From Stutzerimonas stutzeri (GTDB lineage Bacteria; Pseudomonadota; Gammaproteobacteria; Pseudomonadales; Pseudomonadaceae): a stretch of 64,000 nucleotides of DNA. Position 1 is the first letter of the stretch. Every line of letters starts with the position of its first letter. Location of the stretch: assembly GCF_000952685.1 (NCBI RefSeq), contig NZ_JYHV01000037.1, positions 704,689-768,688 of the forward strand, given 5' to 3'. Below, one piece after another: positions 1-8,729 of the stretch. The notes beneath the pieces were generated by a model that did no database searches, was not told the origin of the DNA, and worked only from the letters and a program-made list of their open reading frames with translations. The translations under genes were made by a program, and so were the position numbers.

Positions 1-184
1 CATACCGCTATGGATTCCTGCAACGCCTATGCTCGTGGGCTTCGGCCTGCTATGCCTGCAATACGTGGCAGAGATGATGAAGCTCATCTGCCCCGCCCTG
101 GCCATCTCGGAGCAGCAAAGCGCTTCGGCCATCACGGATGAACCCATCGGACACAGCCGCCAGAATCTGGGAGAAGCACCATGA
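1..184 (+). CDS. TRAP transporter small permease, C-terminal end (partial)
   Basis: Only the last 60 codons are in the window; reading frame starts at base 2. The tail includes a hydrophobic stretch ending in an LQYVAEMMKL-like segment, as in the fourth membrane helix of DctQ-type small permeases, then a short hydrophilic end. Its stop codon overlaps the start of the next gene by 4 bases (ATGA), so the two are translationally coupled. The family role is to pair with the large permease in Na+- or H+-driven uptake of an organic acid captured by a periplasmic binding protein, which would lie to the left of the window. Identification rests mainly on the partner gene. Confidence 0.75.
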   Translation, partial: IPLWIPATPMLVGFGLLCLQYVAEMMKLICPALAISEQQSASAITDEPIGHSRQNLGEAP

Positions 185-1497
185 CGCCGACCCTTACAGG
201 TACGCTTTTGATCTGCGCCTTGCTCCTGTTCCTGGCCACCGGCATGCCGATCGCCTTTGCCCTGGGCCTGGCGGCCATGGGCGGTCTGTTCTTGGCGATG
301 GGCCCTGATGTCATCGGCGTGGTGGCTGAAACCATGTTCGCCGGGATCGGCAATCTGGCATTCGTCTCGATTCCGATGTTTGTGCTGATGGGCGCCATCG
401 TGGCCGGCACGCCCGCCGGAGCCGATCTTTATCGCGCGCTGGACCGCTGGATGTACAAGGTTCCAGGCGGTCTGGTGCTCTCGAACATCGGCGCCTGCGC
501 TGTCTTTTCCGGTATGACAGGCTCGAGCCCGGCCACCTGCGCTGCGATCGGCAAGCTGGGCATCCCGGAGATGATCAACCGCGGCTACCCCTCCTCGGTG
601 GCGACTGGTTCGATTGCCGCGGGCGGCACGCTCGGCATCCTGTTACCTCCTTCGGTGACGATGATCATCTATGGCATCGCCACGGAAACCTCCATCGGCC
701 GGCTTTTCCTCGCCGGGGTTCTGCCGGGCCTGATGCTGACGGCCATGTTCATGTGCTGGGCGATGATCGATGCCCGCCGCAAGGGCTTCCGCTTCGGCAC
801 CGAAGGTGTGTATTACAGCCTGCGCGACAAGCTGGCAGCACTGCCGCGTATTTTTCCGCTGATCCTGGTGATCATCGGCGTGCTCTACGTGCTTTATGGC
901 GGCGTGGCCACGCCTTCCGAGGCAGCCGGCGCAGGTGCGATGCTCACGCTGGTGGTCGTGGTGCTGGCCTACCGGCTGTTCAAGATGGGCACCTTCCGCA
1001 ATATCTTCAGCTCCGGCATGCGTGAAAGCGTCATGATCATGATGATCCTGGCCTCTGCCGAGCTGTTTGCCTTCGCGTTGTCGTCGCTCTACATCACTCA
1101 GTCGCTGGCCGAGACGATTGCCAGTCTGGAGGTCAACCGCTGGGTGCTGATGGGTGTGATCAACCTGTTCCTGCTGGTGGCCGGGATGTTCCTCCCGCCG
1201 GTCGCGGTCATCGTGATGTCTGCGCCCCTGCTCTTCCCCATCGTCGTACAGGCCGGCTTCGATCCCTACTGGTTCGCAGTGGTCCTCACCATCAACATGG
1301 AGATCGGCTTGATCACGCCGCCGCTGGGCCTGAATCTGTTCGTCATCAATGGCATCGCACCCCAGGTGCCGACCCGGGACATCCTTTGGGGGGCGCTCCC
1401 TTACGCGCTGGTCATGGTGCTGGCGATCATCGTGCTGTGTGCGTTCCCACAGATCGCGACCGTACTGCCTGACTATGTGATGGGCGAAGCCCTATAA
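181..1497 (+). CDS. TRAP transporter large permease, DctM family
   Basis: 438 residues, the usual length for DctM. Hydrophobic throughout, with around a dozen membrane segments and the glycine/proline-rich motifs of the family, e.g. FSGMTGSSPATCAAIG near residue 110 and GGTLGILLPPSVTMIIYG near 155. It forms the transport channel with the small permease encoded just upstream. The substrate is not evident from the sequence. Its 3' end faces the malonate decarboxylase operon (mdcH ends 163 bases away on the other strand); that operon has no transporter gene of its own here, so malonate or another dicarboxylate is a reasonable but unproven guess. A Rho-independent terminator follows. Confidence 0.93.
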   Translation: MTPTLTGTLLICALLLFLATGMPIAFALGLAAMGGLFLAMGPDVIGVVAETMFAGIGNLAFVSIPMFVLMGAIVAGTPAGADLYRALDRWMYKVPGGLVLSNIGACAVFSGMTGSSPATCAAIGKLGIPEMINRGYPSSVATGSIAAGGTLGILLPPSVTMIIYGIATETSIGRLFLAGVLPGLMLTAMFMCWAMIDARRKGFRFGTEGVYYSLRDKLAALPRIFPLILVIIGVLYVLYGGVATPSEAAGAGAMLTLVVVVLAYRLFKMGTFRNIFSSGMRESVMIMMILASAELFAFALSSLYITQSLAETIASLEVNRWVLMGVINLFLLVAGMFLPPVAVIVMSAPLLFPIVVQAGFDPYWFAVVLTINMEIGLITPPLGLNLFVINGIAPQVPTRDILWGALPYALVMVLAIIVLCAFPQIATVLPDYVMGEAL

Positions 1498-1506
1498 GCA
1501 TATATG

Positions 1507-1541
1507 TTGGCCATTGGCCATTGGCCATTGGCCATTGGCCA
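1507..1541. repeat. Five perfect tandem copies of the heptamer TTGGCCA
   Basis: Copies start at 1507, 1514, 1521, 1528 and 1535, followed by a degenerate TAGGCGA. Each unit holds the palindrome TGGCCA. The array starts 10 bases after the dctM stop codon and ends 12 bases before the terminator stem. A simple-sequence repeat of this kind can change copy number by slippage; here it would alter only the 3' untranslated region. Confidence 0.95.
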
Positions 1542-1553
1542 TAGGCGAATTTG

Positions 1554-1583
1554 ACGGGCTCCTTTGGGGGCCCGTTTTTTTTT
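1554..1583 (+). terminator. Rho-independent terminator of the TRAP operon
   Basis: A 9-bp stem (1554-1562 with 1567-1575, one G-T pair) and a 4-base loop run directly into nine T residues at 1575-1583. It lies 57 bases after the dctM stop codon. Confidence 0.9.
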
Positions 1584-1659
1584 GCGCTTACGCCAATGCG
1601 TAGCGCTCGGATCGGAGCAATCTAAGCGCCTGGAAAGTAAGGCCAGTGCGGTGATGGGG

Positions 1660-2589
1660 TTATTCGACTCGATCGGCTTCCTGACGCAGCAAGGCGATCA
1701 GGGTGTCCAGCCGTGCACCGTCGAAAGCGATCAGCGTGCCCTGTTCGAACACCCGCCGTGCCAGGCCGGTCAGCACCGAGCCGGGGGGCAATTCGATATG
1801 CAGCCGCACGCCGCGCTCGTAGGCGGTGCGCAGGGTGCCGTGCCAGTCGACGACGCGGCACATGTTGAAAGCCAGGTCGTCGCGCAGGCGCTCGGGAACA
1901 GCAATGGGACGTGCCGTGGTACTGCTCAGATAGCGAATGCGTGGCGCACGGAGCTCGACGCGGGAGAACGCTTCGGCCAGTCGTGCAGCCGGTGCGTCCA
2001 ACAAAGCGTTATGCGACGGCACGCTGACCGCAAGGCGTCGGGCACATGAGGCGCCCAGCGCTTTAGCGCGTGCCGCGACCGCCGCCATGGCATCGTCTGC
2101 CCCGGCAATGACGATCTGGTTGTCGGCATTGATATTGGCCAGGTGCACCGACTTGTCATGGACTTCGCCCAGCAGGCGTTCGACCGAAGTGAGATCGAGC
2201 CCGAGGATAGCGGTCATGCCGAAACCCTGGGGATAAGCGTTCTGCATCAGCTCGCCGCGCAGCTCGACCAGCCGCACGGCATCGCGATAATCCAGCGCAC
2301 CCGCCGCCACTGCAGCGGCATAAGCGCCAATGGACAGGCCTGCCACATAGTCGGGCGCCTGACCGCCGCGCATCAACAACCGGGCAGCCGCGACCCCGGC
2401 GATCAGCAAGCACAGCTGCACGGCGCGGGTTGAGGCCAAAGCATCTTCGCTGTCCAGATCCAGCACGTTATGGCCAAGGACTTCGCTTGCCTGCTCCAGG
2501 CAATCAATCACCTCGGGCTCCTGCGGCAATCGATGCAGCATGCCGGGTTTCTGTGCGCCCTGGCCGGGGAAAGCGAACAGGCTGCTCAT
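1660..2589 (-). CDS. mdcH: Malonate decarboxylase malonyl transferase MdcH
   Basis: 309 residues of the malonyl-CoA:ACP transacylase fold. It charges the 2-thioester of the MdcC carrier protein with malonyl from malonyl-CoA. The N-terminal FAFPGQGAQKPGML motif, the nucleophile-elbow serine in VAGLSIGAYAAA and the catalytic His of SVPSHNALLD are all present. The start is set at the methionine just before SSLFAFPGQG, whose ATG overlaps the mdcG stop codon (ATGA); a longer reading adds 19 residues that lie inside mdcG. It is the last gene of the mdc operon. Confidence 0.95.
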   Translation of the reverse strand: MSSLFAFPGQGAQKPGMLHRLPQEPEVIDCLEQASEVLGHNVLDLDSEDALASTRAVQLCLLIAGVAAARLLMRGGQAPDYVAGLSIGAYAAAVAAGALDYRDAVRLVELRGELMQNAYPQGFGMTAILGLDLTSVERLLGEVHDKSVHLANINADNQIVIAGADDAMAAVAARAKALGASCARRLAVSVPSHNALLDAPAARLAEAFSRVELRAPRIRYLSSTTARPIAVPERLRDDLAFNMCRVVDWHGTLRTAYERGVRLHIELPPGSVLTGLARRVFEQGTLIAFDGARLDTLIALLRQEADRVE

Positions 2590-3206
2590 GCGACCTGCTC
2601 CTGCTGGTTCCATGGGTTTCCGACCAGCCGCGCCCCGGTGGGGCACTTGAGCAATACGCGTGTAGAGTCACCGGCCCATTCGCGCAGGGCGATGGCACCG
2701 AAGGGCGTTTCCAGCTGTAGGTCGACGCGACAGGGACCGTCATCAAGATGCTGCAACAGGTCGCGGGCCCTGGGCCGTGAAAAGGACTGCGGCACGCGCA
2801 CGAGCAAATCGAGATCGCTGTTGGCATGCGCAGCCGGGATGCCGGTGGCCAGCTGATAGCCGACGGAACCGGTTATGCCCCAATCCAAGCCCAGTTCATT
2901 CATCACCGGCCTGAGCTGTATCAGCGCACGCAGTGCCGGTAGCTCACTGGCGTAGACACCCGCGGTCAGCTCTTCAGGCCGCACACGACGGCGCACAGCG
3001 TCTACTGACATGAGCGTGGCATAGCGCTGATCACGCGAGGCGCCACGTACTCCGACGGCGATCTGACCGCTCGCCACCATGGCCCGTCGCACGACCACGG
3101 GTTGGTCGATCTCAAGCACCTGTCGCACCCACACCGGCGTGTCAGAGGGCAGTTGTGTCGGGCTCATGCCCCAGAGCAGATCATGGGGGCATGGACGGTC
3201 GTGCAT
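2586..3206 (-). CDS. mdcG: Malonate decarboxylase holo-ACP synthase MdcG (phosphoribosyl-dephospho-CoA transferase)
   Basis: 206 residues. It moves the 2'-(5''-triphosphoribosyl)-3'-dephospho-CoA made by MdcB onto the serine of the MdcC carrier protein. A nucleotidyltransferase-like signature is visible around residues 110-130 (GSVGYQL, then NSDLDLLV, whose aspartates would bind metal). It has a strong GAGGAGG ribosome site before its ATG. A gap of about 84 bases separates it from mdcE, the only loose junction in the operon. Coupled by ATGA overlap to mdcH. Confidence 0.94.
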   Translation of the reverse strand: MHDRPCPHDLLWGMSPTQLPSDTPVWVRQVLEIDQPVVVRRAMVASGQIAVGVRGASRDQRYATLMSVDAVRRRVRPEELTAGVYASELPALRALIQLRPVMNELGLDWGITGSVGYQLATGIPAAHANSDLDLLVRVPQSFSRPRARDLLQHLDDGPCRVDLQLETPFGAIALREWAGDSTRVLLKCPTGARLVGNPWNQQEQVA

Positions 3207-3290
3207 TAAAACCTCCTCGCGAAACCTCGTTATGAGTGAGACATCGGAGCCGATTTCGTCACATTCGACAGCAGCCCCGACGTGAATGAC

Positions 3291-4076
3291 CTACCACTGC
3301 GCGCGCATCAACTCCCGCACCCGCGACGAGGCCTCACGGTTCGGTGCGCCGAGACGACCACGCAAGTCGGTACTGCTGCCGATGTCGTCCACGGCTCGCT
3401 GCAGGCAGTCACGCACACGCTGCAGATCGCCGGCAGAAGGCTGCTCGATGCTGTCCACCGAGAGGGTTTCCCAAAGCAGGCCGAGGGTCGCGTAATTGTC
3501 GATGTCGTAGGCCATTGGCGGCACTGATTCGGCCAGGGCTTCCAGCTCTTCGACGCTGCGCAGGGTAATGCGCGCCGCGGCGGCCTTGCCCATGGCGTGC
3601 ACCATTACGCCCGGATCACGCAGGGCGACGATCCTCTGGGCCTGGTAGCCGTGTGCGAGAAAGGCACCGGACATGGCCTTGCCCACCAGCAGCGCGATCA
3701 CCGGATGCCCGGCCAGGCGCGCGCGAGCATAACCGTCCACCGCACCGGCCAGGGCCTGATGGATGCCCAGCGCCTCCTCGCGACGGCCATAGGCCTGGCT
3801 CGGCACGTCGACGATGGCGACCACCACGCGTTTGTCCGCCTTGTCGCGATCGGCCGCGATCACCTCGTCCAGCGCCTGGCCCAGCGCCCAGCCTTCGAGC
3901 AGACCGACCTCGCCGTTGCGCGCGCGCGGGAAGGGATTCTCGGCGTCCGGCACCACGGCGATATAGCGTGCCGTGCGGTCGTCCAGCGACCCGTCGACCA
4001 CCTGTACCGAGGCCGGATAGCCATCCAGTGCTTGACCACCGGCCAGGGCTTGCAACCAGTTCAGTCCACGGCTCAT
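3291..4076 (-). CDS. mdcE: Malonate decarboxylase gamma subunit MdcE
   Basis: 261 residues, carboxyltransferase (crotonase-like) fold. With MdcD it forms the decarboxylase that releases CO2 from malonyl-S-ACP, leaving acetyl-S-ACP. The central stretch with LLVGKAMSGAFLAHGYQA and the VMVHAMGKAAAAR region are typical of the biotin-independent MdcE. The ATG overlaps the mdcD stop by 4 bases. Soluble, no signal peptide. Confidence 0.95.
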   Translation of the reverse strand: MSRGLNWLQALAGGQALDGYPASVQVVDGSLDDRTARYIAVVPDAENPFPRARNGEVGLLEGWALGQALDEVIAADRDKADKRVVVAIVDVPSQAYGRREEALGIHQALAGAVDGYARARLAGHPVIALLVGKAMSGAFLAHGYQAQRIVALRDPGVMVHAMGKAAAARITLRSVEELEALAESVPPMAYDIDNYATLGLLWETLSVDSIEQPSAGDLQRVRDCLQRAVDDIGSSTDLRGRLGAPNREASSRVRELMRAQW

Positions 4077-4939
4077 TGGGCATCTCCTTCGTAGAGGGCA
4101 CGCACGGCGTCTGCATCGAGCTGCGCACGGGTATCGACGTCCGCCAGGCGCTGCAGAAACCAGGCGTGACGGCAGCTGCGCGGTTGAACGGGAATGCCGA
4201 GGGCGAACAGCTCGTGCAGCTGCTCGCGGATGGCGTCGGTGTCGTCAGCGACATAGGCGTCCACCAAGCCGCTGGCATAACGCTGCTCACCGCCGCTCAG
4301 GCTCCAGATGAACGGCCGGTCGCGCGAGTCGTATTCCTCGATCCCGGCTTCTTGCTCGATCACTTGTGGGCCGTTGAGACCGACGCGGGCTTCGCGGGTG
4401 ACGACTAGATAGCTGCACAGCCCGGCGGCGATGGACATGCCGCCGAAGCAGCCGACGGAGCCGGCGACCACGCCAATCACCGGCTGATAGTCACGCAGTT
4501 CGACGATGGCTGCCTGAATCTCGGCGATGGCCGCCAGGCCCAGGTTGGCCTCCTGCAGACGTACACCGCCGGTTTCCAGCAGCAGCACGGCGCGAGTCGG
4601 AATGCCATTGCGGTTGTCTTCGATGGCTAGCTCCAGGGCGCCGGCGATCTTGGCGCCGCCGACCTCGCCCATGCTGCCGCCCTGAAAGGCACCTTCGATG
4701 GCGGCGATCACCGCCGGTTGGCCGTCGATCGTGCCCTTGGCAACCACCAAGCCATCGTCGGCCTGGGTGACGATGCCCTGCTTCGGTAGCCAGGGCGAAG
4801 TGACGCGGGCGAAGGGATCGAGCAATTCGCGAAAGCTGCCCGCGTCCAGCAGCACACGGGCACGCTGGCGGGCGCCCAGTTCGACGAAGCTGCGCGACTT
4901 GAGTAAACGGGCCACGTTATCAGCAAAGGAATCAGTCAT
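4073..4939 (-). CDS. mdcD: Malonate decarboxylase beta subunit MdcD
   Basis: 288 residues, carboxyltransferase family. Partner of MdcE in the decarboxylation step. The acyl-binding region GAFQGGSMGEVGGAKIAGAL and the oxyanion-type glycines of GVVAGSVGCFGGMSIAAGL are present. Its start overlaps the last 8 bases of mdcC, and its end overlaps mdcE by 4, so the C-D-E genes are translated in series. Confidence 0.96.
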   Translation of the reverse strand: MTDSFADNVARLLKSRSFVELGARQRARVLLDAGSFRELLDPFARVTSPWLPKQGIVTQADDGLVVAKGTIDGQPAVIAAIEGAFQGGSMGEVGGAKIAGALELAIEDNRNGIPTRAVLLLETGGVRLQEANLGLAAIAEIQAAIVELRDYQPVIGVVAGSVGCFGGMSIAAGLCSYLVVTREARVGLNGPQVIEQEAGIEEYDSRDRPFIWSLSGGEQRYASGLVDAYVADDTDAIREQLHELFALGIPVQPRSCRHAWFLQRLADVDTRAQLDADAVRALYEGDAQ

Positions 4940-5231
4940 GGCCGACCTCCTCCAACCCCTGCTCCAGACGCAGACGCACTACGCCGGGTGTGGCCCCAAA
5001 ATCGTGAATATCGATATTCAGCGCTGGCAGGTTCTGCTCGCGGAACATTCGCTCGAACAGTTGCTGCCAGCGCTGCTCGGCGCCATTGACCGAGGTGACC
5101 ACTTGGATCGCCAACTTGCCGGCCTGGCCGGGTTCCAGCAGCACTTCCAGATCGCCCGAGCCGACCACGCCGACCAGGGCCCTGCCGCGGGCGGGTTGCC
5201 CGGCGGCGAATTCGAAAGACAGGGTTTCCAT
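4932..5231 (-). CDS. mdcC: Malonate decarboxylase acyl carrier protein MdcC (delta subunit)
   Basis: 99 residues from the methionine of METLSFEFAAG; a longer in-frame reading would run into mdcB and is rejected. MdcC is the small carrier that holds acetyl or malonyl on a phosphoribosyl-dephospho-CoA arm. Ser25, in the VVGSGDLEVLLEP motif, matches the attachment serine known for the Klebsiella protein. Two bases separate it from mdcB and it overlaps mdcD by 8 bases. Confidence 0.95.
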   Translation of the reverse strand: METLSFEFAAGQPARGRALVGVVGSGDLEVLLEPGQAGKLAIQVVTSVNGAEQRWQQLFERMFREQNLPALNIDIHDFGATPGVVRLRLEQGLEEVGHD

Positions 5232-5233
5232 GT

Positions 5234-6112
5234 TCAATTGCTCCCAGTCGGCGCCGGTGCGGCGGGCGCCAGGCGGTCGAGGAATAAGGTGGCGGCGAGT
5301 AGATCGGCAGCTCCGCCCGGCGAGGCGCGCAGCGACAACATCTCGCCTTCCAGTGCGCGCAGCTGGCGGCGCCCGGCGAGGCTGGCGCAACCGCCGGCAG
5401 CCAGTACGGCGAGGGCGCCTAGCTGCATGCGATTCAGCCCGGCGAGGCCAGCGCGGTGCAATACACAGGTGTCGCTCAGTTCGGTCATGATCGCCAGCAG
5501 CGCATCAAGCCGGGCATTCTGCTCACCCGCCCCGCCGCGACGGCTCACCAGCAACTGCGGCAGGCCCTGTTCGATGACGGCGGGAAAGCCGTGCTGCGCC
5601 TGTTCGCGTGCACCGAGCACGCCATAGGTACGGCAGACCCGTGCGCCATGGCTGTGCGGATTGTGCGGGGCGGCCGGGTCGCTCAAACGCGCCAGTGCCG
5701 CGGCGGTCGCCGCAACGCCTCGGGCATCAGGCGCGTCGATTTGCAGCGCCGCCGCCGCGCTGAGCAGCCCCAGCGCCCAGATAGCGCCGCGATGGGTATT
5801 CACACCGCCGGTGACGCGGAGCATGTCGGCTTCTCCGGCCCGGCCCAGTTGGCCGAGGGTTTCGCGCAAGGGCTGGCCGACTTCGCCAATTTCCTGCGCC
5901 GCTTCGGCCATCGCCTTGAAGGCCGGCCACAGCGCATCAGCCGAGGCGTGCATCAGGCCCAGGTGCAGGTCGTCATGCGCGCCGTTGCCGCGCCGATCGA
6001 CCAGCCCCGGCTTGGGCGAGAGGTCGGCCTCGTCGATCAGCGCCTGCACCGCCAGGTCCGCCAGGCGCTCAGCCAGGGTTGGCTGCGCCTGTCTTGCAAT
6101 GAGTGCGCTCAT
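5234..6112 (-). CDS. mdcB: Triphosphoribosyl-dephospho-CoA synthase MdcB
   Basis: 292 residues, CitG/MdcB family. It makes the prosthetic-group precursor from ATP and dephospho-CoA. The family motifs [18 protein letters not shown] near residue 30 and [17 protein letters not shown] near 110 are clear. The start codon shares one base with the mdcA stop (TGATG), which fixes the ATG at 6112; longer readings lie inside mdcA in another frame. Confidence 0.95.
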   Translation of the reverse strand: MSALIARQAQPTLAERLADLAVQALIDEADLSPKPGLVDRRGNGAHDDLHLGLMHASADALWPAFKAMAEAAQEIGEVGQPLRETLGQLGRAGEADMLRVTGGVNTHRGAIWALGLLSAAAALQIDAPDARGVAATAAALARLSDPAAPHNPHSHGARVCRTYGVLGAREQAQHGFPAVIEQGLPQLLVSRRGGAGEQNARLDALLAIMTELSDTCVLHRAGLAGLNRMQLGALAVLAAGGCASLAGRRQLRALEGEMLSLRASPGGAADLLAATLFLDRLAPAAPAPTGSN

Positions 6113-7779
6113 CACCAGCTCCTGAATTTCGCGGGCGGGTTGTAGAGGCCGCCGGACCAATCGACCAGTTCGGCGATGCTCTTGGCGGCCAGCAGCTCGC
6201 GAGTCGCATCGTTGCGGCGGATGCCAAGATCTTCCGGCAGCGCGATCAGGCCTTCGCGGCGCATGCGCTCGGTGTCTTTCGGGTTGTGCCGCAGGCCGAT
6301 GCTGGTGACGCCGGCCACCGCGGCGATCATCGCCCGGCGTTCTTCCAGCGAACGCGCCTTGTACAGGTAGACGATGCCTTCCTCGGTCAGCAGGTGGGTG
6401 ACGTCGTCGCCGTAAATCATGATTGGGGCCAGCGGCATGCCGCTCTTTTTCGCCACCTCCACCGCATCGAGTTGCTCGACGAAGGTGGGTTTGCCGCCTT
6501 CCTGGAAGGTCTCGACCATCTGCACCACGAGCTTCTTGCCGCGCTCGAGCAGGGTCACCGGGGCTTCGCCACCGGGCATGGCCATGTCCAGCCAAGCCGG
6601 AGTTGGATGACGGCGACCGCGCGGGTCGTGGCCCATGTTCGGCGCACCGCCGAAACCGGCCAGGCGCCCGCGGGTGACGGTGGAGGAATGGCCGTCGCCA
6701 TCGACCTGCAGGGTGGCGCCGATAAACAGGTCCACCGCGTATTGCCCGGCCAGTTGGCACATCATGCGATTGGAGCGCATCGAGCCGTCGCGGCCGGTGA
6801 AGAACACGTCCGGACGATGGGCGATGTAGTTCTCCATCCCCAGCTCGGTGCCGAAGCAATGCACGCTCTCGACCCAACCGGTCTCGATCGCCGGGATCAG
6901 CGTCGGGTGCGGGTTCAGAGTCCAGTTGCGGCAGATTTTGCCTTTAAGGCCCAGCGACTCGCCGTAGGTCGGCAGAATCAGCTCGATGGCAGCGGTGTTG
7001 AAGCCAATGCCATGGTTGAGCGACTGCACGTTGTGTTTCTCGTAGATGCCGCGGATGGCCATCATCGCCATCAGCACGTGCACCGGCTTGATATGGCGCG
7101 GGTCGCGGGTGAACAGCGGCTCGATGTAGAACGGCTTGTCGGCGACCACCACGAAGTCGACCCAGCTGGCCGGGATGTCCACGCGTGGCAGCTCGTCGAC
7201 AATTTCATTGACCTGGAAAATGACGATGCCATCGGAGAAGGCGGTTGGCTCGACCAGCGCTGGGGTGTCCTCAGTGCTAGGGCCGGTATAGATGTTGCCG
7301 TGACGGTCGGCCTGGAAGCCGGCGACCAGCGCGACATTGGGAATCAGGTCCACCAGCAGGCGCGAATAGAGCTCGATGTAGGTATGGATGGCACCGACTT
7401 CCAGCAGGCCGTCTTCGAGCAGCTGGCTGATGCGCAGGCTCTGCGGGCCAGCAAAGGAGAAGTCGAGCTTACGGGCGATCTGCCGTTCGAACAGGTCCAG
7501 ATGCTCGGCGCGGCTGACGCTCGGCATGATCATATGCAGGTCGTGCAGCTTGCCGGGGTCGGCCTTGGCCAGGGAGCGGGAGAGGAAGTCCGCCTGCTTC
7601 TGGTTGTTACCCTCGAGCACCACCCGGTCGCCGGGGGCGATCAAGAGTTCCAGGGCCTCGACGATCCGCGCGCTGGGCAGCACCACGCCATCGGCGAGGC
7701 GCCGCACCTGATCGAGACGACGGGCTTTTTCAGCGCGGCGACGCGACCACTGCGGCGGTGGGGAGATTGTTGTTGTCAT
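6112..7779 (-). CDS. mdcA: Malonate decarboxylase alpha subunit MdcA (acetyl-S-ACP:malonate ACP transferase)
   Basis: 555 residues. It exchanges malonate for acetate on the carrier protein, so each turnover regenerates malonyl-S-ACP and frees acetate. The whole length matches the family, including the Gly-rich [20 protein letters not shown] segment and the C-terminal GITSIGL-type motif (seen as GVTSIGL). The ATG at 7779 has GGAG 6 bases upstream; an in-frame ATG 63 bases further up has no good ribosome site. First gene of mdcABCDEGH. Confidence 0.96.
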   Translation of the reverse strand: MTTTISPPPQWSRRRAEKARRLDQVRRLADGVVLPSARIVEALELLIAPGDRVVLEGNNQKQADFLSRSLAKADPGKLHDLHMIMPSVSRAEHLDLFERQIARKLDFSFAGPQSLRISQLLEDGLLEVGAIHTYIELYSRLLVDLIPNVALVAGFQADRHGNIYTGPSTEDTPALVEPTAFSDGIVIFQVNEIVDELPRVDIPASWVDFVVVADKPFYIEPLFTRDPRHIKPVHVLMAMMAIRGIYEKHNVQSLNHGIGFNTAAIELILPTYGESLGLKGKICRNWTLNPHPTLIPAIETGWVESVHCFGTELGMENYIAHRPDVFFTGRDGSMRSNRMMCQLAGQYAVDLFIGATLQVDGDGHSSTVTRGRLAGFGGAPNMGHDPRGRRHPTPAWLDMAMPGGEAPVTLLERGKKLVVQMVETFQEGGKPTFVEQLDAVEVAKKSGMPLAPIMIYGDDVTHLLTEEGIVYLYKARSLEERRAMIAAVAGVTSIGLRHNPKDTERMRREGLIALPEDLGIRRNDATRELLAAKSIAELVDWSGGLYNPPAKFRSW

Positions 7780-7784
7780 GGCGA

Positions 7785-7809
7785 CTCCACAGGTTTTCCG
7801 CTTGTGGAG
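7785..7809 (-). promoter_or_regulatory. Hairpin covering the mdcA ribosome-binding site
   Basis: Perfect 7-base inverted repeat CTCCACA / TGTGGAG (7785-7791 and 7803-7809) with an 11-base loop. In the mdcA mRNA the 3' arm contains the GGAG Shine-Dalgarno sequence, so folding would hide it. The loop carries a GGA triplet, as in RsmA/CsrA sites. The structure is visible; control by it is inferred. Confidence 0.5.
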
Positions 7810-7858
7810 CGCACAGTAGGGAGACGACCGAAGGGTCATCAATCAAGCGCAGAGGTGT

Positions 7859-7881
7859 TTCGTTACGCTGAGGTTAACGAA
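7859..7881. promoter_or_regulatory. Inverted repeat upstream of mdcA, candidate LysR-type operator
   Basis: TTCGTTA (7859-7865) and TAACGAA (7875-7881) form a perfect 7-9-7 inverted repeat about 80 bases upstream of the mdcA start and 15 bases after the stop codon of the gene behind it. LysR-type regulators such as MdcR bind sites of this size and position. No mdcR gene is in the window. Confidence 0.4.
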
Positions 7882-7895
7882 GGCTCTGGATGGGC

Positions 7896-8333
7896 TCATA
7901 GCCAGCCGAGCGTGATGGCTGCAAGCAGCACATAGCGGCCACCCTTGGCCAGGGTCACCAACAGCAGGAAGCTCCACAGCGGCTCGCGCAGAGTGCCGGC
8001 GACCACGGTCAGCGGGTCGCCGATGATCGGCACCCAGCTCAGCAGCAACGACCAACGACCGTAGCGGTGATATCGGCGCTGTGCGCGTTCGAGCTGTTGG
8101 TCGCTGACCGGAAACCAGCGTTTATGACGCAGCCGCTCAACCGAGCGGCCCAGCAGCCAGTTGACCAGCGAGCCCAGCACGTTGCCCAAGGTGGCAACCA
8201 GCAGCAGGCCGGTGGCCGAGTAGCCGCCGTGCAGCAACAGCCCGACCAGCACGGCTTCGGATTGCGCGGGCACCAGCGTGGCCGCGGCAAGGGCAGCACC
8301 GAACAGGCCGAAGTAGGCGGGCAGGTCGAGCAT
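7896..8333 (-). CDS. YqaA-like (SNARE-associated/DedA superfamily) inner-membrane protein
   Basis: 145 residues from the methionine of MLDLPAYFGLFG. Several hydrophobic segments and the family-type stretches VPAQSEAVLVGLL, LGNVLGSLVNWLLGR and WVPIIGDPLTVVAGTLR (the acidic/proline re-entrant motif of DedA-type proteins). Small members of this family are envelope proteins, probably lipid or proton-coupled transporters; the exact role is not known. It lies upstream of mdcA in the same direction but the intervening inverted repeat and mdcA ribosome site suggest separate control. Confidence 0.8.
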   Translation of the reverse strand: MLDLPAYFGLFGAALAAATLVPAQSEAVLVGLLLHGGYSATGLLLVATLGNVLGSLVNWLLGRSVERLRHKRWFPVSDQQLERAQRRYHRYGRWSLLLSWVPIIGDPLTVVAGTLREPLWSFLLLVTLAKGGRYVLLAAITLGWL

Positions 8334-8414
8334 GGGTTCTGCTGGCTTAAGGAATGATCGTGCTGAGCACTGGCTAGCGCAGCCGCTGCTCAACGCTGAT
8401 GAAACGGCTCGTCG

Positions 8415-8657
8415 TCACCGCCCCGGCTGTGGGCGAAAGCCCGGCACCACACTGGGACGCTCGACTCGCCCGGCCGGTTGCGTACAGTTGAGATCACGAA
8501 ACGGCTGTCCGTTGAGCAGCTCCCAGCCATGCCCGGGCGGCGTCTGCCGGCATATCACGGTACCGTCGGCCTTGCTTTGCCACTGGTAATAAGGCGCGGG
8601 GCCAGCGGTGGCCAGCAGAGGCAGAAACAGGCTGAAGGTGAGAAGGAAGGCGCGCAT
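8415..8657 (-). CDS. Small secreted protein of unknown function
   Basis: 80 residues. A clear signal peptide (MRAFLLTFSLFLPLLATAGP) is followed by a short domain YYQWQSKADGTVICRQTPP with two cysteines in the mature part. The pattern recalls the DUF4124 domain (Tyr-x-Trp-x-x-x-Asp/Gly with a following Cys). The start is placed at the signal peptide. Probably periplasmic. No function can be assigned. Confidence 0.65.
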   Translation of the reverse strand: MRAFLLTFSLFLPLLATAGPAPYYQWQSKADGTVICRQTPPGHGWELLNGQPFRDLNCTQPAGRVERPSVVPGFRPQPGR

Positions 8658-8729
8658 GATCGGGATTCGATGGGGAGCTGGCGCCACTTTAACCGGATCC
8701 TGGGCCGGCGCAAGCGTCATCCGGCGCGC

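Noticed and set aside
5234..6877. 547-codon minus-strand frame covering mdcB and part of mdcA
   Set aside because: The first 250 residues are out-of-frame mdcA with Arg/Pro-rich nonsense; only the part from 6112 is MdcB.
6103..7935. 610-codon plus-strand open frame opposite mdcA
   Set aside because: Shadow of the conserved mdcA frame; the translated protein has no domain pattern and no ribosome site.
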